Source of the DNA: Bryum argenteum | Taxonomy: Eukaryota; Streptophyta; Bryopsida; Bryales; Bryaceae | Reading direction: 5' to 3' | Length of the DNA stretch: 64,000 nucleotides | NCBI GenBank assembly: GCA_037043015.1 | Contig: CM073329.1 | Span: 16,384,648 to 16,448,647 of the forward strand | Shown here: positions 34,694-46,300 of the stretch, piece after piece | Position numbering within the stretch: the stretch's first letter is position 1 | Layout: the number at the start of each line of letters is the position of its first letter | Notes under the pieces: model-generated | The model's input: only the letters and a program-made list of their open reading frames with translations | Told to the model about the DNA's origin: nothing | Database searches by the model: none | Translations under genes and position numbers: made by a program

Positions 34694-37600
34694 ATGAGCA
34701 GCAGTGGCGAGGTTGGAGGAAAGCTCGGAACACAATCATTTTACATGCAAGTGAAAGAGTTGAAGAGGTCGGCGTGTAAGTTCTGTGGGCGGACGTTGTG
34801 CAAAATAGGGCTCTCTGCGAAGATGCAGCAGCCATCGACAGAGAATGTAGTGGGTGGCTTGCGACAATTGACACTGCAACAGGTGCAAGAAATCTCGGCG
34901 GCGAGCAATCTCCGCAAACAGTCCAGCCAAGCTCCTTCCTCACCTCGCTCTGGACAGGGCGGCCCTGACCTTCAAGCACAATCCGAGATGAATTCCACTG
35001 AAGACACCGATTCTCGATACCAGCTCGGCAAGCATGAGTTTAACCACAACGCTCGCAAGCTGTGGGCCAAGCTCAGCCCTCCCCCTCTTCTTCTCACTAT
35101 GTCCCTCGCCATCCTTGCCTTCCTCATCTCCTGTACGTCTTCTCATCCCATCACCTCAAATCTAACCTCTTGCAATTGAGCTCAGTAGAGTACTCGTGAG
35201 ATCATTCATTGCCCTGGATGGAAGCAGATCTGCACGCAAAACGGACGTTGCCGGAACTGCCCACTGGAACCTGTGTTTGGCATCAAAGCAGCCTGATCAA
35301 TAACAATGTATCACCCAACTGCCACTTTGAGGTACACACTGCTCAGTCTTATTCTACTTCCAACCTCTGGAAGGATTTAGAATTTTGGATTCCAGAGTAA
35401 GGAATCTCATATTGACGTTATCGCTGGTGCCATTTTGTATGGAAATATGAAGGGTGAAAGAGATTGCACATTTCCCTACCAGATTTCAATTACTCAAACT
35501 TGTCAACATCGTATTATCTATTGTAGTTTAGTCTCTTAAGAGTCATTCTCTACTCTGGATTCCTCATAATTTTTGCTTCAGTTGTGCCATTCTCTTCTTT
35601 CGCATTCTCACTATGCCATTCAACACCAATATAGTGGAATAGGAGATTTATATTCTCAGTGGAAGTAATCTTCTTCGTCGTGACATGAAGGTTAGGGATC
35701 CCAAGTTTCTTGAGATTTTAGGGAGATCTCCGAGGCTGGAGGCAGTGGCTCGCACGGACGCCAAAGGGGGTGTGGTGTATTTTCCCGACTTAAATGAATT
35801 GTACTACTCGACCCATGTGACGAAGAAAGGATTAATTCAACCCGGGCATAATTCCGAGGTACGATACTAGATTTCTTACTTGGTCGGAGAATGAGTGTGG
35901 TACTCGCATGGTGAAGTAATCTAGTGCGGATGATGGAAAGTAAGGTAGCATGATTGATGGATGCCCAGGTGAAGAAGGTGTCGTTGACGTCAAGGAAGGT
36001 GACGACAGTGTTGCCGGTGACGGACGTGGCGAGCGGCATGGCGCTGGACTTGGACGGCAACCTCATCATCTGCGAGCACGGGCAAGGCGAGAGAGGCGGG
36101 TACGTGCAGCGCCTGGACCTCAAGCGACTCAACACCACCATCGTGGCCGACAACTGGTTCGGCGTGCCTTTCAACAGCCCCAACGACGTAGTTGTCAAAC
36201 GCGACGGCTCCATTTGGTTCACTGATACCACATATGGTTGGTAAGGCTAACCTCCTCTGTCGAGATTCTGCATATTCTCTACATCCACCTCAATCTCAAA
36301 CAGACTGAGCACTTGTCTAGATTGAGCAGCTGAACCCCAATTCCGTTAAAATGGCACTATGCCATGTGCCATTTTGTCACACAAGATTTTACATTTGTGC
36401 TCATACAAAATGGTGTATTCTGTAATATCACAATTTTTTTTGTAATATCATTTCTTTATATACATTGTCACTCATTTTCCCTAATATCACCTTAAAATTC
36501 TGTTATATCACATGATTTTTGAACTGCAGTTCAGAAAGTTGAGGTGTGCCATTTTACCGGAATAATGCCATTTTAACGGAATTGGGGATAGCTGAAAATG
36601 AGTTTTGCCAAAACAACCCTTAAGTGACAAGCGTATGCCATTTACGGAAATTATATACCACTCAAGAATTGCTACCTCTATGTTCTGAGTGATTGCCATG
36701 TTGAGAAGGTTTCAAGGGTGTGGAATATGTTAATCAAGAAGTACTAAATTTTGTCTTGGACAAAAGTATGAGTTGTTATGCGTGTGAAATAGAACCAATT
36801 CCATTGTCACTATGTTCAAGTGTAGCTCTTATTTTGCTCCTTTGACTTAGTGGTACTGCACTCAATTGTGAATATTAACATGTGGAGATGCTAGTTATTA
36901 AGATGGTGGTTTAGAGGTTTAAGAAATGATTTAGGTCGGCTTTTAGTAGAGTCACCCTCATGTGAGAAAGTTCAATTGTTCTAATAAGAGAGTTTTTTTG
37001 CCAGGGTGAAAGGGTTTAGGTCAAAACCACTTGTACAAAATCAAGTTTATCGCGTTGCACCGGAGTCTGGCATTGTGGATGCTATGGCCGATGGCTTCAC
37101 TCTACCCAACGGGCTTGCATTTTCAGAAGATGAGAAGCTCTTGTATGTCACTGATGGTGGCTATCAAGCTGGGTATGTTGGTCTTACTCAAGCTATTCTT
37201 CCGCAATGCTTTTAAAGTTGGCGGGAAAACCAAACTAAAAATTTATACTTACATGTGGATACTAGTTCTACACAGAAATGGCAAAACAGATCAAATGAAG
37301 CCACACCACATATATGCTTATTCAGTTTACTCAGATGGATCATTGGGGTCTCGACGAACATTTGCCGCAGTTGGAGTATATGATGGGAAGGCGCAAACAT
37401 TGGGAGTTCCCAATGGCATCAAAGTAGACATTCAAGGGAATGTCTACATTGGTTCCACTGATGGAGTTCAAGGTAGAGCAATAATTACAAAGATTTGCAA
37501 CTATTCTAAGAAAATAAAGAATCAATTGGAATAAAATAAATCAAATTTCTTATTGCACATCAACCATGATACATTAATGACAATCCTGACGCTCAAAAAG

Positions 37601-38767
37601 GTGAACATTGTAAAATGTGTCCCGTAAAACATTATTGTCTATGTGCAAGTAGTAGCATTATCGGATGTTTGTGTTGAAGAAAGAAAAAAATGTAAAGTAA
37701 TATAGTCAAAAAAGCTGAAATTTTATGTGTCATTGTCACAGTGTTTGATCACAAAGGCAAAGCCTTGGGACTCATTCGACTCCAAGGAGTCACCAACCTC
37801 GCATTTGGTGGAGACCTCCTCAACAAGCTCTTCATCCTCAATGGCACCGGCATTTATTGCATTGAGCTCAAGGTACTCTGATCTATGAATTCTTAAATTC
37901 ACATGCAATAAGTGTATTGTATGTATTCTAAGTTAAGTTGTTATTATTATCAGTTTGTTTGTTGTGTATCTCCCCTTTGATCAACGTTGTTCAACAAATG
38001 AAATTTAACTTATAGTTAATGTATGTGAAATTTGTATTGCCCAATGGCCATATTTGTTAAATTGAGACTTTTCTCAATTCCACTTTAGTGCTTGATGTTA
38101 TGTTTTCGCTAATTTGTTCACTAATCCTACATTTGTAATTGAAGTTTTTACTATGAATGGGAAGGTTACTGTCAACACCATGATAATCTAAAATTAGAAA
38201 GTCTAGAGATAGTCTAGATTGCTCCAAATGAGTGGCTTAAGTTTTAGGGCAAAAGTCTCAAAATTATTATTTTGTCGCAAAATAACAAAAATGGCCTTTT
38301 GGCTTTGATTGAGGAATCCACTTTAAACTAATGATTGAGAACGTTGATCAAATTTGTCAACCCTTCAAGATTTTTGATGCAAAATTACCTAAATTATCAA
38401 AAATGACCTTCTATTACTCCAAACCTAAAAAATATCAATCTAACCGTCATCTAAAAGCATCAAATGATGGTAAATTAAGTTAATTTAACTCTTTAATAAT
38501 GTGCCAACTATTTGAATGGTTGATTTCTTTTTCATTTGTGAGATTATAATGGTAAAAGTTGGCTAGTTTTTTTCCTTTTGAGGACGCTGAAAAGCCATTC
38601 CGAGTTTCTTGAATCTCTAGGGGCTATTCATAGAATAAACATTACAACTGTGTGATTGATGCTTACAATACATTAAGCCATCTAACTAGAACTATATATT
38701 CTTGAAGCAGGCAGTAGGTAGCGGCCTTCACTATCAATCTAGACGAAGAAGACTACGGAGACACTAA
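34694..38767 (+). CDS. SMP-30/gluconolactonase-like hydrolase with membrane anchor (eight inferred exons)
   Basis: SGL-family enzymes are six-bladed calcium- or zinc-dependent lactonases and esterases. Exons: 34694-35132, 35201-35331, 35691-35858, 35969-36240, 37005-37172, 37276-37472, 37742-37872, 38711-38767; phases agree and give 520 residues. Residues 1-140 are a Ser/Gln-rich cytosol-like region followed by one hydrophobic span (LLLTMSLAILAFLISC), so a signal-anchored protein is inferred. The propeller begins at DPKFLEILGRSPRLEAVAR. The metal-site loops NSPNDVVVKRDGSIWFTD and LPNGLAFSEDEKLLYVTDGG are clear. The usual first metal-ligand Glu of (H/S)EGPVY is replaced: the sequence reads AKGGVVYFPD. 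A later ATG (34822) is an alternative start. Exon 2 and the last short exon are the least certain; the middle exons are firm. Confidence 0.8.
36335..36587. mobile_element. Mutator-like MITE in intron 4 of the SMP-30-like gene (253 bp)
   Basis: Inverted ends CCCCAATTCCGTTAAAATGG plus CA are identical over at least 22 bases on both sides. Flanks are GCAGCTGAA on the left and ATAGCTGAA on the right, a 9-bp duplication matching at 7 positions, which is the Mutator length. There is no ORF inside. The near-perfect ends suggest recent insertion, or selection on the hairpin. Confidence 0.78.
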
Positions 38768-39599
38768 GAAGCTACACACATTTGGACTTATGGGGCTACT
38801 TGCATCAAACTTACATTAGGCTTTTGTGATTTGAAGGCACGTAGTAATTGCAACTTACCCCATGGTATAAATTCTGAAGTTGTAGTAAGTTGGTATGTGG
38901 AAGTTTGAAGGTGAAATTGGAAGGCTTCTTTCAATTCAAGGCTGTTGTACTAAGAATGTTCTTTGCAACTAAAGCTTTTAATTCATGAAATATGTAACAA
39001 ATATAGAAGATGCCCATTAAGAACATAAGTCAAATGATAATGTAAAATGTTCTTACGAAATGCAAATAGATGATAGCTATGAATATAGCCATAGACAAAA
39101 AAAGAAGAAGAAAAAAAAAAAAAAAAATCTATTTTTTTGCACAAACATTTTTTGAGGTATCTATCTTTTGATTTTCTTATTTTGTTCTGAGTGTCGAGTT
39201 ATAATTTTTGGCCATCGGGTGCTAAAAAGTCGATATTTGAAAAATTTTCAAAAAAAACTTAACACAGATTGTTTCATGAGAATCAAAATTGAAGTTCATA
39301 AATGTATAATATAAGCTGAGACAACAAATATAGAGTGTTTTATGAAGCAACAAGTCCTAACCCGTGTCCTCCGGACACGGACATCAAAAAGGTAAGATTG
39401 AAATTTATGAAAACATGTAAAAAATCCAGACCTAGGTATAAAAAATAATTATACCCTATTGAGAATCCTCCAACTACGTATTTCTTTTTATACCTGAGTT
39501 TAAATTTTTAGTTTTTTACGTGTTTTAAAAAAAAAAAATGATCGGCCCTTTTTGATGTTCTAGTCCATGGTCTTCCTACTTTTTAAGATTTATAGCTTG
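38768..39599. other. AT-rich intergenic region
   Basis: Contains A-rich runs at about 39100-39127 and 39527-39538. No genes. The 3' UTR of the SMP-30-like gene lies at the left edge. Confidence 0.4.
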
Positions 39600-40420
39600 T
39601 CCTACGTTCCCTTTTTCTAGGTTACCCATGCTTTGGCCCGTTCCCCGTTCTCATCATTTCTTTTGTGTTTCAACAACTTTCCTTTTTGGTTTCCGTCATT
39701 TGTTCCTAGTTTCCATCATTTGTATGTAGTTCCCATCATTCACTCTTGGTTCTCATTATTTGTTAGTAGTTCTCATCCTCCTTTCGTAATTCTTATCCTT
39801 TAATATCGATTCCTGGTTCCCCTCCGATGTTCCCTTGATCTCCCCTCAAAATCTTTAGAACAGTTACTCTTCATGTTGTGTATACATGACCAACTGATAA
39901 TGGCCATGACCATGCATGTCTTTGATTAATTTCTCCCCCTCATCCCGATGGATGAGCTTTTTATTTGGTGCTCCTCAAGAACTGACCCCATCCTTGATTC
40001 TCTCGTTGATTGTATCTCCTTGCTTTATAAGAACTTTATGATATCCTTCATTCCATGGATCCCTACTTCCCAGCTGTCCTCTGTTCTATTCTGGTTTCCC
40101 ATTCTCTTTTTCTTTACTAATCACTCCCAACCTCTAATTTCCCATTCGTGGTTTCCATCCTTTGTTCCCGATTCTGGCTCCCCCATCCGGCCATCCCCCA
40201 ATTTCCCTTCTTGGTTTCATCATTTGTTCCCGATTTCCATAATTTGTTCCCAGTTCCTATCATACATTCATGGTTCTCATTATTTGTTTTTGTTCCCATT
40301 CTCCGTGCCCAATTCCTAGTTCTTGTTCCATGTTCCCTTGATCTCCTCTTTACTCCTTACTTTGCTCCATTTTACATGTTCCACATTCCTTGTCCCTTCG
40401 ACTCTTGTTATATTAATGAG
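39600..40420 (-). repeat. Degenerate minisatellite of GGAAC/GATGG type
   Basis: On the plus strand TTCCCATCATTTGTTCC-like units of about 20-26 bases recur with heavy variation (TTTCCATCATTTG, TTCCCATCATTC, TTCTCATTATTTG, TTTCATCATTTGTTCC). The strand asymmetry, pyrimidine-rich on plus, is strong, and all plus-strand ORFs here are by-products of it. It lies just inside a Helitron-like 5' end read on the minus strand. Confidence 0.65.
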
Positions 40421-40559
40421 ATTTAATAAATTCTTAATAACAATCAAGTACCACCTACGGAAATCCTTCAAAATCTTTAAAACTCTTCATACCGTGTATA
40501 CTCTCATGGGCAAACCACCCTACTACCGGGAAGGATCACCAAGGGCAAACAGAGAAAAC

Positions 40560-40628
40560 CGGCTGCATCAGGTCGGGCAACCTGCAAAGGATCGCTAGCA
40601 GGTAATCGTGTTCTTTTATATATATAGA
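40560..40628 (-). mobile_element. Helitron-like 5' terminus (minus strand)
   Basis: Reading the minus strand down from 40628, the sequence is A/TCTATATATATAAAAGAA, matching for 18 bases the 5' end of the element at 10244. Both then contain a GATC...CCGG...TCCTTCC context. The element would extend to lower coordinates, through the minisatellite. I could not find its CTRR 3' end, so only the terminus is annotated. Confidence 0.5.
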
Positions 40629-41319
40629 TTCAAGGTATACTATGAAGTTTCAATGGATGACCTATTTTATCCATTTCACTTGAATTTGTGTTGCCATAAA
40701 ATTGCTTACAAAAAATTCTATATATATCTTTAAATTAAAAAAATAACTAAACTACTTTTTTAAGTATACTCAAAACGGTGAGAAATGTCCCGATTTTAAC
40801 TAATTAAAGGTCGATTTGCACCCAAAATATACGTAGTGGTAGCAAAAGTCTTAACATTGAATATACTTTATAATACAACTAGTTTCTTTGTTACACCTGT
40901 ACTACCACCACAGTGACACCAATGATATATCTATGTTTGAATAGACCTTAACCCTTAAACGCCCGAGCGGCCCTGAGACGGCCGTTCCAGAAGTTTCGGC
41001 CACTGTAGCCTTTTCATCTTCGAACAGAATTGGTCAAGGCTTGTGTCAAACTCGTCACGATCCGACAGCCAAGTGATCCCAATCATACGCGTGCGAAATT
41101 GTGAAGACTTGGAGATGCAATTTGTAATCCGCTTGTTACGGTTGAGGAGAGAGCAAGAGTTGGAGCTGCCCGATGCTCTACAACTTAGTTCCGATCGCCA
41201 TTGAGCTGCAGCGTTGCGCATGAGCGAGTAACTTTTGTGCAATCGCCTGTCAGAGCGGTTTAGCTCCTTTTTTAGATTTTCCGTTTCCGTTGTTGCAACG
41301 GTTTTGCAACGGCTCCGCG

Positions 41320-41976
41320 ATGGCACCGGAGTGGATTCGTCAACGACATGAGCTTCATGGTTCGGTGTTTCGAAAGGAACTAGAAAATTGGCTATTGATT
41401 TCGCAAGGTCAACGTGAAACAATTGTAAAGGAGTGTTTGCTCATGCTTGAAGAAGATTATTTGCTTTCGCTCCCTCTTCCGCCCGGTGTTGTGTTACCGC
41501 TTTTCCTGGTCCCAGGAATTCCCGCTTCCTATTCAGGCGACAAATCGTCTCTTAGCTGCATTGGAAGGAGAGACGGGCCGAAGGCGATTGCCAGGGGTTC
41601 AGTGACAAGTTGAACAATCTTATCCGAGAAGTTTGGTGGCCGGATGAATTATCAGACACACTCCATGGCGACGGCCTCAGAGAACGAACATCTTGGTGAG
41701 TCACAATTCAACCACTCTTCTGATTCGCAATTAGGGTTTGTTAGGACTTCGCCAATGCGTGTAGGTGGGTTCTTCGATAGTGCGACTTCGCCCACCGTAA
41801 GAGAAGGGCAGAGCATTGGGCCTGTGGAAAGATCGAATATCGCAAGAGGCGAGAATTTCGAGTTTGAACACGCTTCGCAGGCGCTTTCATCTCCCCATGG
41901 ACATCACCGATGGCAACATCAAGATGCATCTACAGAGCCAGAACAACCGGAAATACAAGAAACGGTGAGAATTTGA
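41320..41976 (+). other. Exon-like ORFs upstream of the transposase inside the piggyBac element
   Basis: An ATG at 41320 opens a frame MAPEWIRQRHELHGSVFRKE that, allowing one frame change near 41510-41610, continues through LNNLIREVWWPDELSDTLHG to a GTGAGT donor at about 41695. A second ORF (41644-41976, Ser/Gln-rich) ends at another GTGAGA donor near 41965, and an acceptor (TCGCAG) lies at 42912-42917, inside the transposase ORF. This may be 5' exons of the transposase gene or a captured host gene fragment. I recognise no domain. Confidence 0.4.
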
Positions 41977-42246
41977 ACCCTCTCATGTATTTTTGGGTTC
42001 GACCATTCATCACCGCCTTCTTTTCCTTTTTGGTATGTTATTCAAGCTATGCAGATTGTTCGAGACGGCCATCACAATACTGCAGACGCTTTTGTCCTTC
42101 CGTCTTGTGGCAGCCTGAAAGCGAATAGCTTGTATCAATTCTGAAAGGGAATAGCTTCTTGACGTTCTTTTCTATTTTCTGTTAGAATGCTTGAATTGTT
42201 CGTAGGTGGAGTAATTGTCTATGGCCAATTGTTGCACCCCTTCACA

Positions 42247-42458
42247 GGTGTATCCTCTAACGTGCATTATATTTTTTCCTACTATACGAATGTTTGGGCA
42301 ACACTACAAAGTCATAAATTTCTAGAGTAGTAGTCCGGAAGTATTTCAGTCAGGTGTATCCTCTAACGTGCATTATATTTTTTCCTACTATACGAATGTT
42401 TGGGCAACACTACAAAGTCATAAATTTCTAGAGTAGTAGTCCGGATGTATTTCAGTTC
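42247..42458. repeat. Recent tandem duplication (two 105-bp copies)
   Basis: The unit starting CAGGTGTATCCTCTAACGTG and ending around GTATTTCAGT is present twice back to back, with essentially one base difference (GGAAGTATT versus GGATGTATT). Such identity implies a young duplication within the piggyBac element. Confidence 0.92.
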
Positions 42459-42908
42459 AAATGAGCTGGTACCCGTATTTAGTTTGCAGTACTTCTTACA
42501 ATGTTTAAAATTGCTTGTGCACAATTCTCTACTACTTGTCTTTTTGCATCATTGTGGTCAGATAGGAAGCATATTGTGATCCTCGCGGAGATGAAGAATC
42601 TACTGAATGAAAGCACACTTTGTCTTACTCAAACGTCCCTTCTGAGGCTAGAAAACACCTGAACCTTGCCAACTCGAGGCTCTGAAAAACGTTTCCAATT
42701 TCAATGCTTTTGTACTTGCTCAGATTCGTGTCCATTACATAATTTAGGGCTTGATTGGTTTTGTCGAAAGGATTTGCTTTTTGAAGTATCGTGTTTGAGA
42801 GCGAAATTTTTCAATTGACTAAAATTTTGAATCCCTGTGACTTTACCCGGTATTTGGTGACGGATGGTTCGGACAGCGGGAGTTGATGCCGATGTTGATT
42901 ATGTTTGA

Positions 42909-45567
42909 ATGTCGCAGGGTCAGCAGTTCCCAGGAGGAAAACGAGGAGTTGCCGATCAAAGATCAAAAGCCTACAGAAGGGGAGCAATCGACATCCCCGA
43001 CTCGTCCGCTTTACATCAGCCATCTGATGCAGCCTATGATCAGAGGCTAGTCCTCTGCGGTTGTGATTTTCCTGCAGGGATAGGGAGATCAATGAGGCAA
43101 AGGTTCGAGCTTGACGAAGGGGGCACAGTGGTTGCTTTGCCGTTTTCATCACTCCGTGAGATGGTGCCTGCTAGGCAAAGCAACAGTAACCAGGCGCGAG
43201 AGACCGCAATAGGAGAGCTACATGCCCAAAAGAAGAAGACCATCAAAAGGGGAAGTGGTGTCATCAATCAAAATACCACAAGTAAGTCCCTAACATTACC
43301 ATTAGCCCACTATCTAAATTCTTCCAATTTGGATTCTCCACTTGAGAATCCTAATGGGGTTCATTGTGGGCTTATGCAGGAACCGCGTGAAGTGGGAGGA
43401 GAAGTAGATGAGCTACTAGAGGCGCTACAAGATGAAAATATTTGCATTTTAGATAGCGAAGCTTCAAGTCAATTTGAGCTTTTATGGACTAATGGTTGTG
43501 TACCTCAAAGAAATGTGATGTTGAGGAGTGATGTGAACAAACATTTCAACATTCCCTTGTATGACATTGGATGCTTAGGGAGATGTGTCATTGTCCCCAA
43601 ATGTGAATTACCGGATTTGCATATTCCATTGAATTGTGATGCATGTTGTTTGGATATGTTTTGGGGTACCGTGGTTGATGAATATTATGGTCCAATGTTA
43701 GCGATTGAAATGCTACGTGTTTTATTGTTTGGCCCTTGGGGTACATACAATGTGCCCGAAGCGGTTTGTAAGTTTGTGGATGAGAATTCGGTTTATGGAA
43801 AGGTAAGTGAAATTCAACTATGGGGTTCTAGGCTTCAAACCCCTAGTCCATCCAACGGAGATACATCCGATTCTTCATATGAACCTAATCAAGATTCCCC
43901 CTCATATTGTAGTGACATGGATAAATTAGATAATCTAGTATTGGCACCTAATTCTCGTAAATGGTTTATAAATTCTTCACCGACAACCAATGAACTAGGT
44001 TTAGATTACAATTTTTCTTTTACGGAATTCTCAAAACTACCGGTTTCCAATCAATTTGCCCAAGGCATGTGGAACTCACCGTCGAACGTCCTGCCCCCCG
44101 TTGTGTGGTTGGGAGGCAAGCAAGGTTTAGTAGATTACTTGCCCAATTGCAAAAGTCCTTTAGATTTTTTTTTACTATTTTGGCCTAATGAAATTTTGGT
44201 GAGAATTGTGAGAATGAGCAATTTGTATGCCACCTCAAGCCAAGAAGAAGGAAAAACAAGGGGAGGACGAAATTGGACGCCAATGACGGTAAAAGAACTT
44301 CTAACCTTTTTTGGTGTGTTGATGTATATGGCTACTAAAAGTTACCCAATGTTAGATTACATTGGTCTAAATCTTATGAACACCTATTTCAAACGGAAGC
44401 AATAAAAAAATGTATGAAAAGAAACCGATTTGAAGACATTCTAAGATGTTTGCATTTGGTGGATAACCAAAATGTAACAACCGCTAAACAAAGTCCTAAT
44501 TACAACAAATTAGCAAAAACAGAATGGTTAGTCAAAGAACATAATAAACTATGTTCTATGTATTATTACCCAGAACAAAATGTATGTGTTGATGAAATAA
44601 TGATAAAATATACAGGTAAATACGCCCCCATCCGTCAATATGTGAAAGCTAAACCAACACAATATGGTTTAAAAATATGGTGTTTAGCTAATTGTGAATC
44701 GAAATATGTACAAAGAATAGAAATCTATTGCGGAGCTAGTGAATCACAAGAAGAGGGCAATGTTGGTGGAAGAGTGGTGCTAAACCTAATGGGAGGTTTA
44801 GAAGGTAAGGGGCATATTGTCACGTGTGACAATTCCTTTACTTCACCTAACTTATTTTGGACATTGTTGGAGCGTGGAATTTTTGCTACGGGAACATGTA
44901 GGACAAACCGGATTGGATGGCTTCAAGCACTTACAAACTCACCGGCGGCGGGATCCCGAGGGCAAATTTGGTACCGGGTCCATGCAAGCGAGAAGATGTG
45001 CGCCGTCACGTGGCACGATAACAAACCGGTTTCATTGCTTTCTACTCCGTGTAGTCCAATAGATAATACAAAATCTTTGTTTATAACCCGCTGGCATGTA
45101 GGAGGGAAAATTCAAATCCCGGCTTCTCCAGTTTTGTTACATTATCAAGAGCACATGAGGGGTGTTGATGTGCATGATCAATTGCGCGAGTACTATTCTT
45201 TGCAAAGAAGGGACCACAAATGGTGGCATAAGATTTTCTTACTATTTTGGATCAATCTTTTTTGAATGCATACATTTTGTACAAGCAAACCATGGTAAGT
45301 AGAAACGCTAAACCTATGTCACATTTGAGTTTCTATGTTGAAATTGCTAACTCTTTGACCAAGATGCCCAAAGAGAAACCAACATGTATGTCCGGGGCGG
45401 CGGTTCCAAATCCCGGAAAACTGCACTACACCATGGCGTGGAGCGGCGAAAATCGTACCCGGCGCCGATGGGTAGTTTGTAAAAAAAGACGCCAATGGTA
45501 TTGTCTCACTTGCAATGTTTCCGTTTGCATGGGTGAGTGTTTTGTAATTCACCACTCACAACAATGA
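42909..45567 (+). pseudogene. piggyBac transposase (DDE_Tnp_1_7) with two frame breaks
   Basis: piggyBac transposases excise and insert precisely at TTAA. The first frame (42909-44405) carries a long Ser/Asn-rich N-terminal region and the start of the catalytic domain (WTPMTVKELLTFFGVLMYMA). The reading shifts near 44355, after which MKRNRFEDILRCLHLVDNQ follows (frame 44414-45265). Catalytic acids are visible in VCVDEIMIKYTGKYAPIRQY, in HIVTCDNSFTSPNLFW and in HMRGVDVHDQLREYYSLQRR, matching D268, D346 and D447 of the prototype. A second shift near 45245 precedes the frame 45247-45567, which has the C-terminal Cys-rich zinc finger (WVVCKKRRQWYCLTCNVSVC). With only two breaks and all catalytic acids kept, decay is recent. 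Confidence 0.92.
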
Positions 45568-45639
45568 CAAATTTTATGTATGTTTTTTTTCTTTTATTTT
45601 TTACATTCCCATGTATTCATTTTTTCCCCTCAATAAAAT

Positions 45640-45885
45640 AAACTCACACATACTATCTTATTTTATTGCAAAAGTGTGACATGTATGCATTTCTACTTTG
45701 AATAAATATGTGTATTAGCATACGAATGGACACTTCATTTAGGTCGGCCCCTTTCACTAAAATAACTCACACATCTTAGTTTTATTTTATTGCAAAAATC
45801 TAATATGTGTACATTTCTAATTTGAATAAATATACAATATATGGGCATACGAAAGGACACTTCATTCACGTCCACCCCTTTCAAA
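45640..45885. repeat. Imperfect tandem duplication (about 120 bp, two copies)
   Basis: AATAAACTCACACAT...TTATTTTATTGCAAAA...TTTGAATAAATAT...GGCATACGAA(T/A)GGACACTTCATT...CCCCTTTCA occurs twice (from about 45645 and 45763), with perhaps 85% similarity. It is older than the 105-bp duplication in the same element. Confidence 0.8.
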
Positions 45886-46300
45886 GGGACCGAAGCTTCT
45901 ATCTATCTTCTTTCTATCTTGAATGGGCCCAAATTACATCTCAACCCTTGCTCTCTTAGATAATATATAACATTTTTCAAAATAACTCATTTGAAGCCGT
46001 GGCCATGAGTTCGAAGCAATTGGACTCAAATGACTCCCTGGACAGTTCAAGAAAAAAAAAAAAAACAAACGACTCGGCTCCCTGGATCTGTTCTCGGTGG
46101 AAGGATTCTCAGTGGGTCCCAGTGATGAAAGCCGGGTGTTCCCGTCCTTGCCCAGCCAGTGCAGATTCACTCTCAATTCATTGCTCCGTATCTGCAGGCC
46201 CGACCCCACCTGTTGGTCTGCCCAATTCCAATTGATTCTTCCACAGATGCTCCACAGATGCTCAGGGCTGCCCGCTGGAGGAGCCTCGGGCATTTAAGGG

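Larger units (their letters stand above)
40952..46300 (+). mobile_element. piggyBac DNA transposon, 5349 bp, complete ends
   Basis: TTAA target duplications lie at 40948-40951 and 46301-46304. Inverted termini are CCCTTAAACGCCCGAG on the left and CCCTTAAATGCCCGAG on the right, with one mismatch. The element carries a piggyBac transposase relic (42909-45567), ORFs upstream of it and two internal tandem duplications. At 5.3 kb it is longer than the roughly 2.5-kb insect prototype, mainly because of nearly 2 kb ahead of the transposase. Two smaller TTAA-flanked elements in this window share its ends. Confidence 0.93.

Noticed and set aside
40955-41422. 155-codon minus-strand ORF inside the piggyBac left region
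   Set aside because: Overlaps the plus-strand exon-like ORF, has no recognisable domain and looks like a shadow frame.
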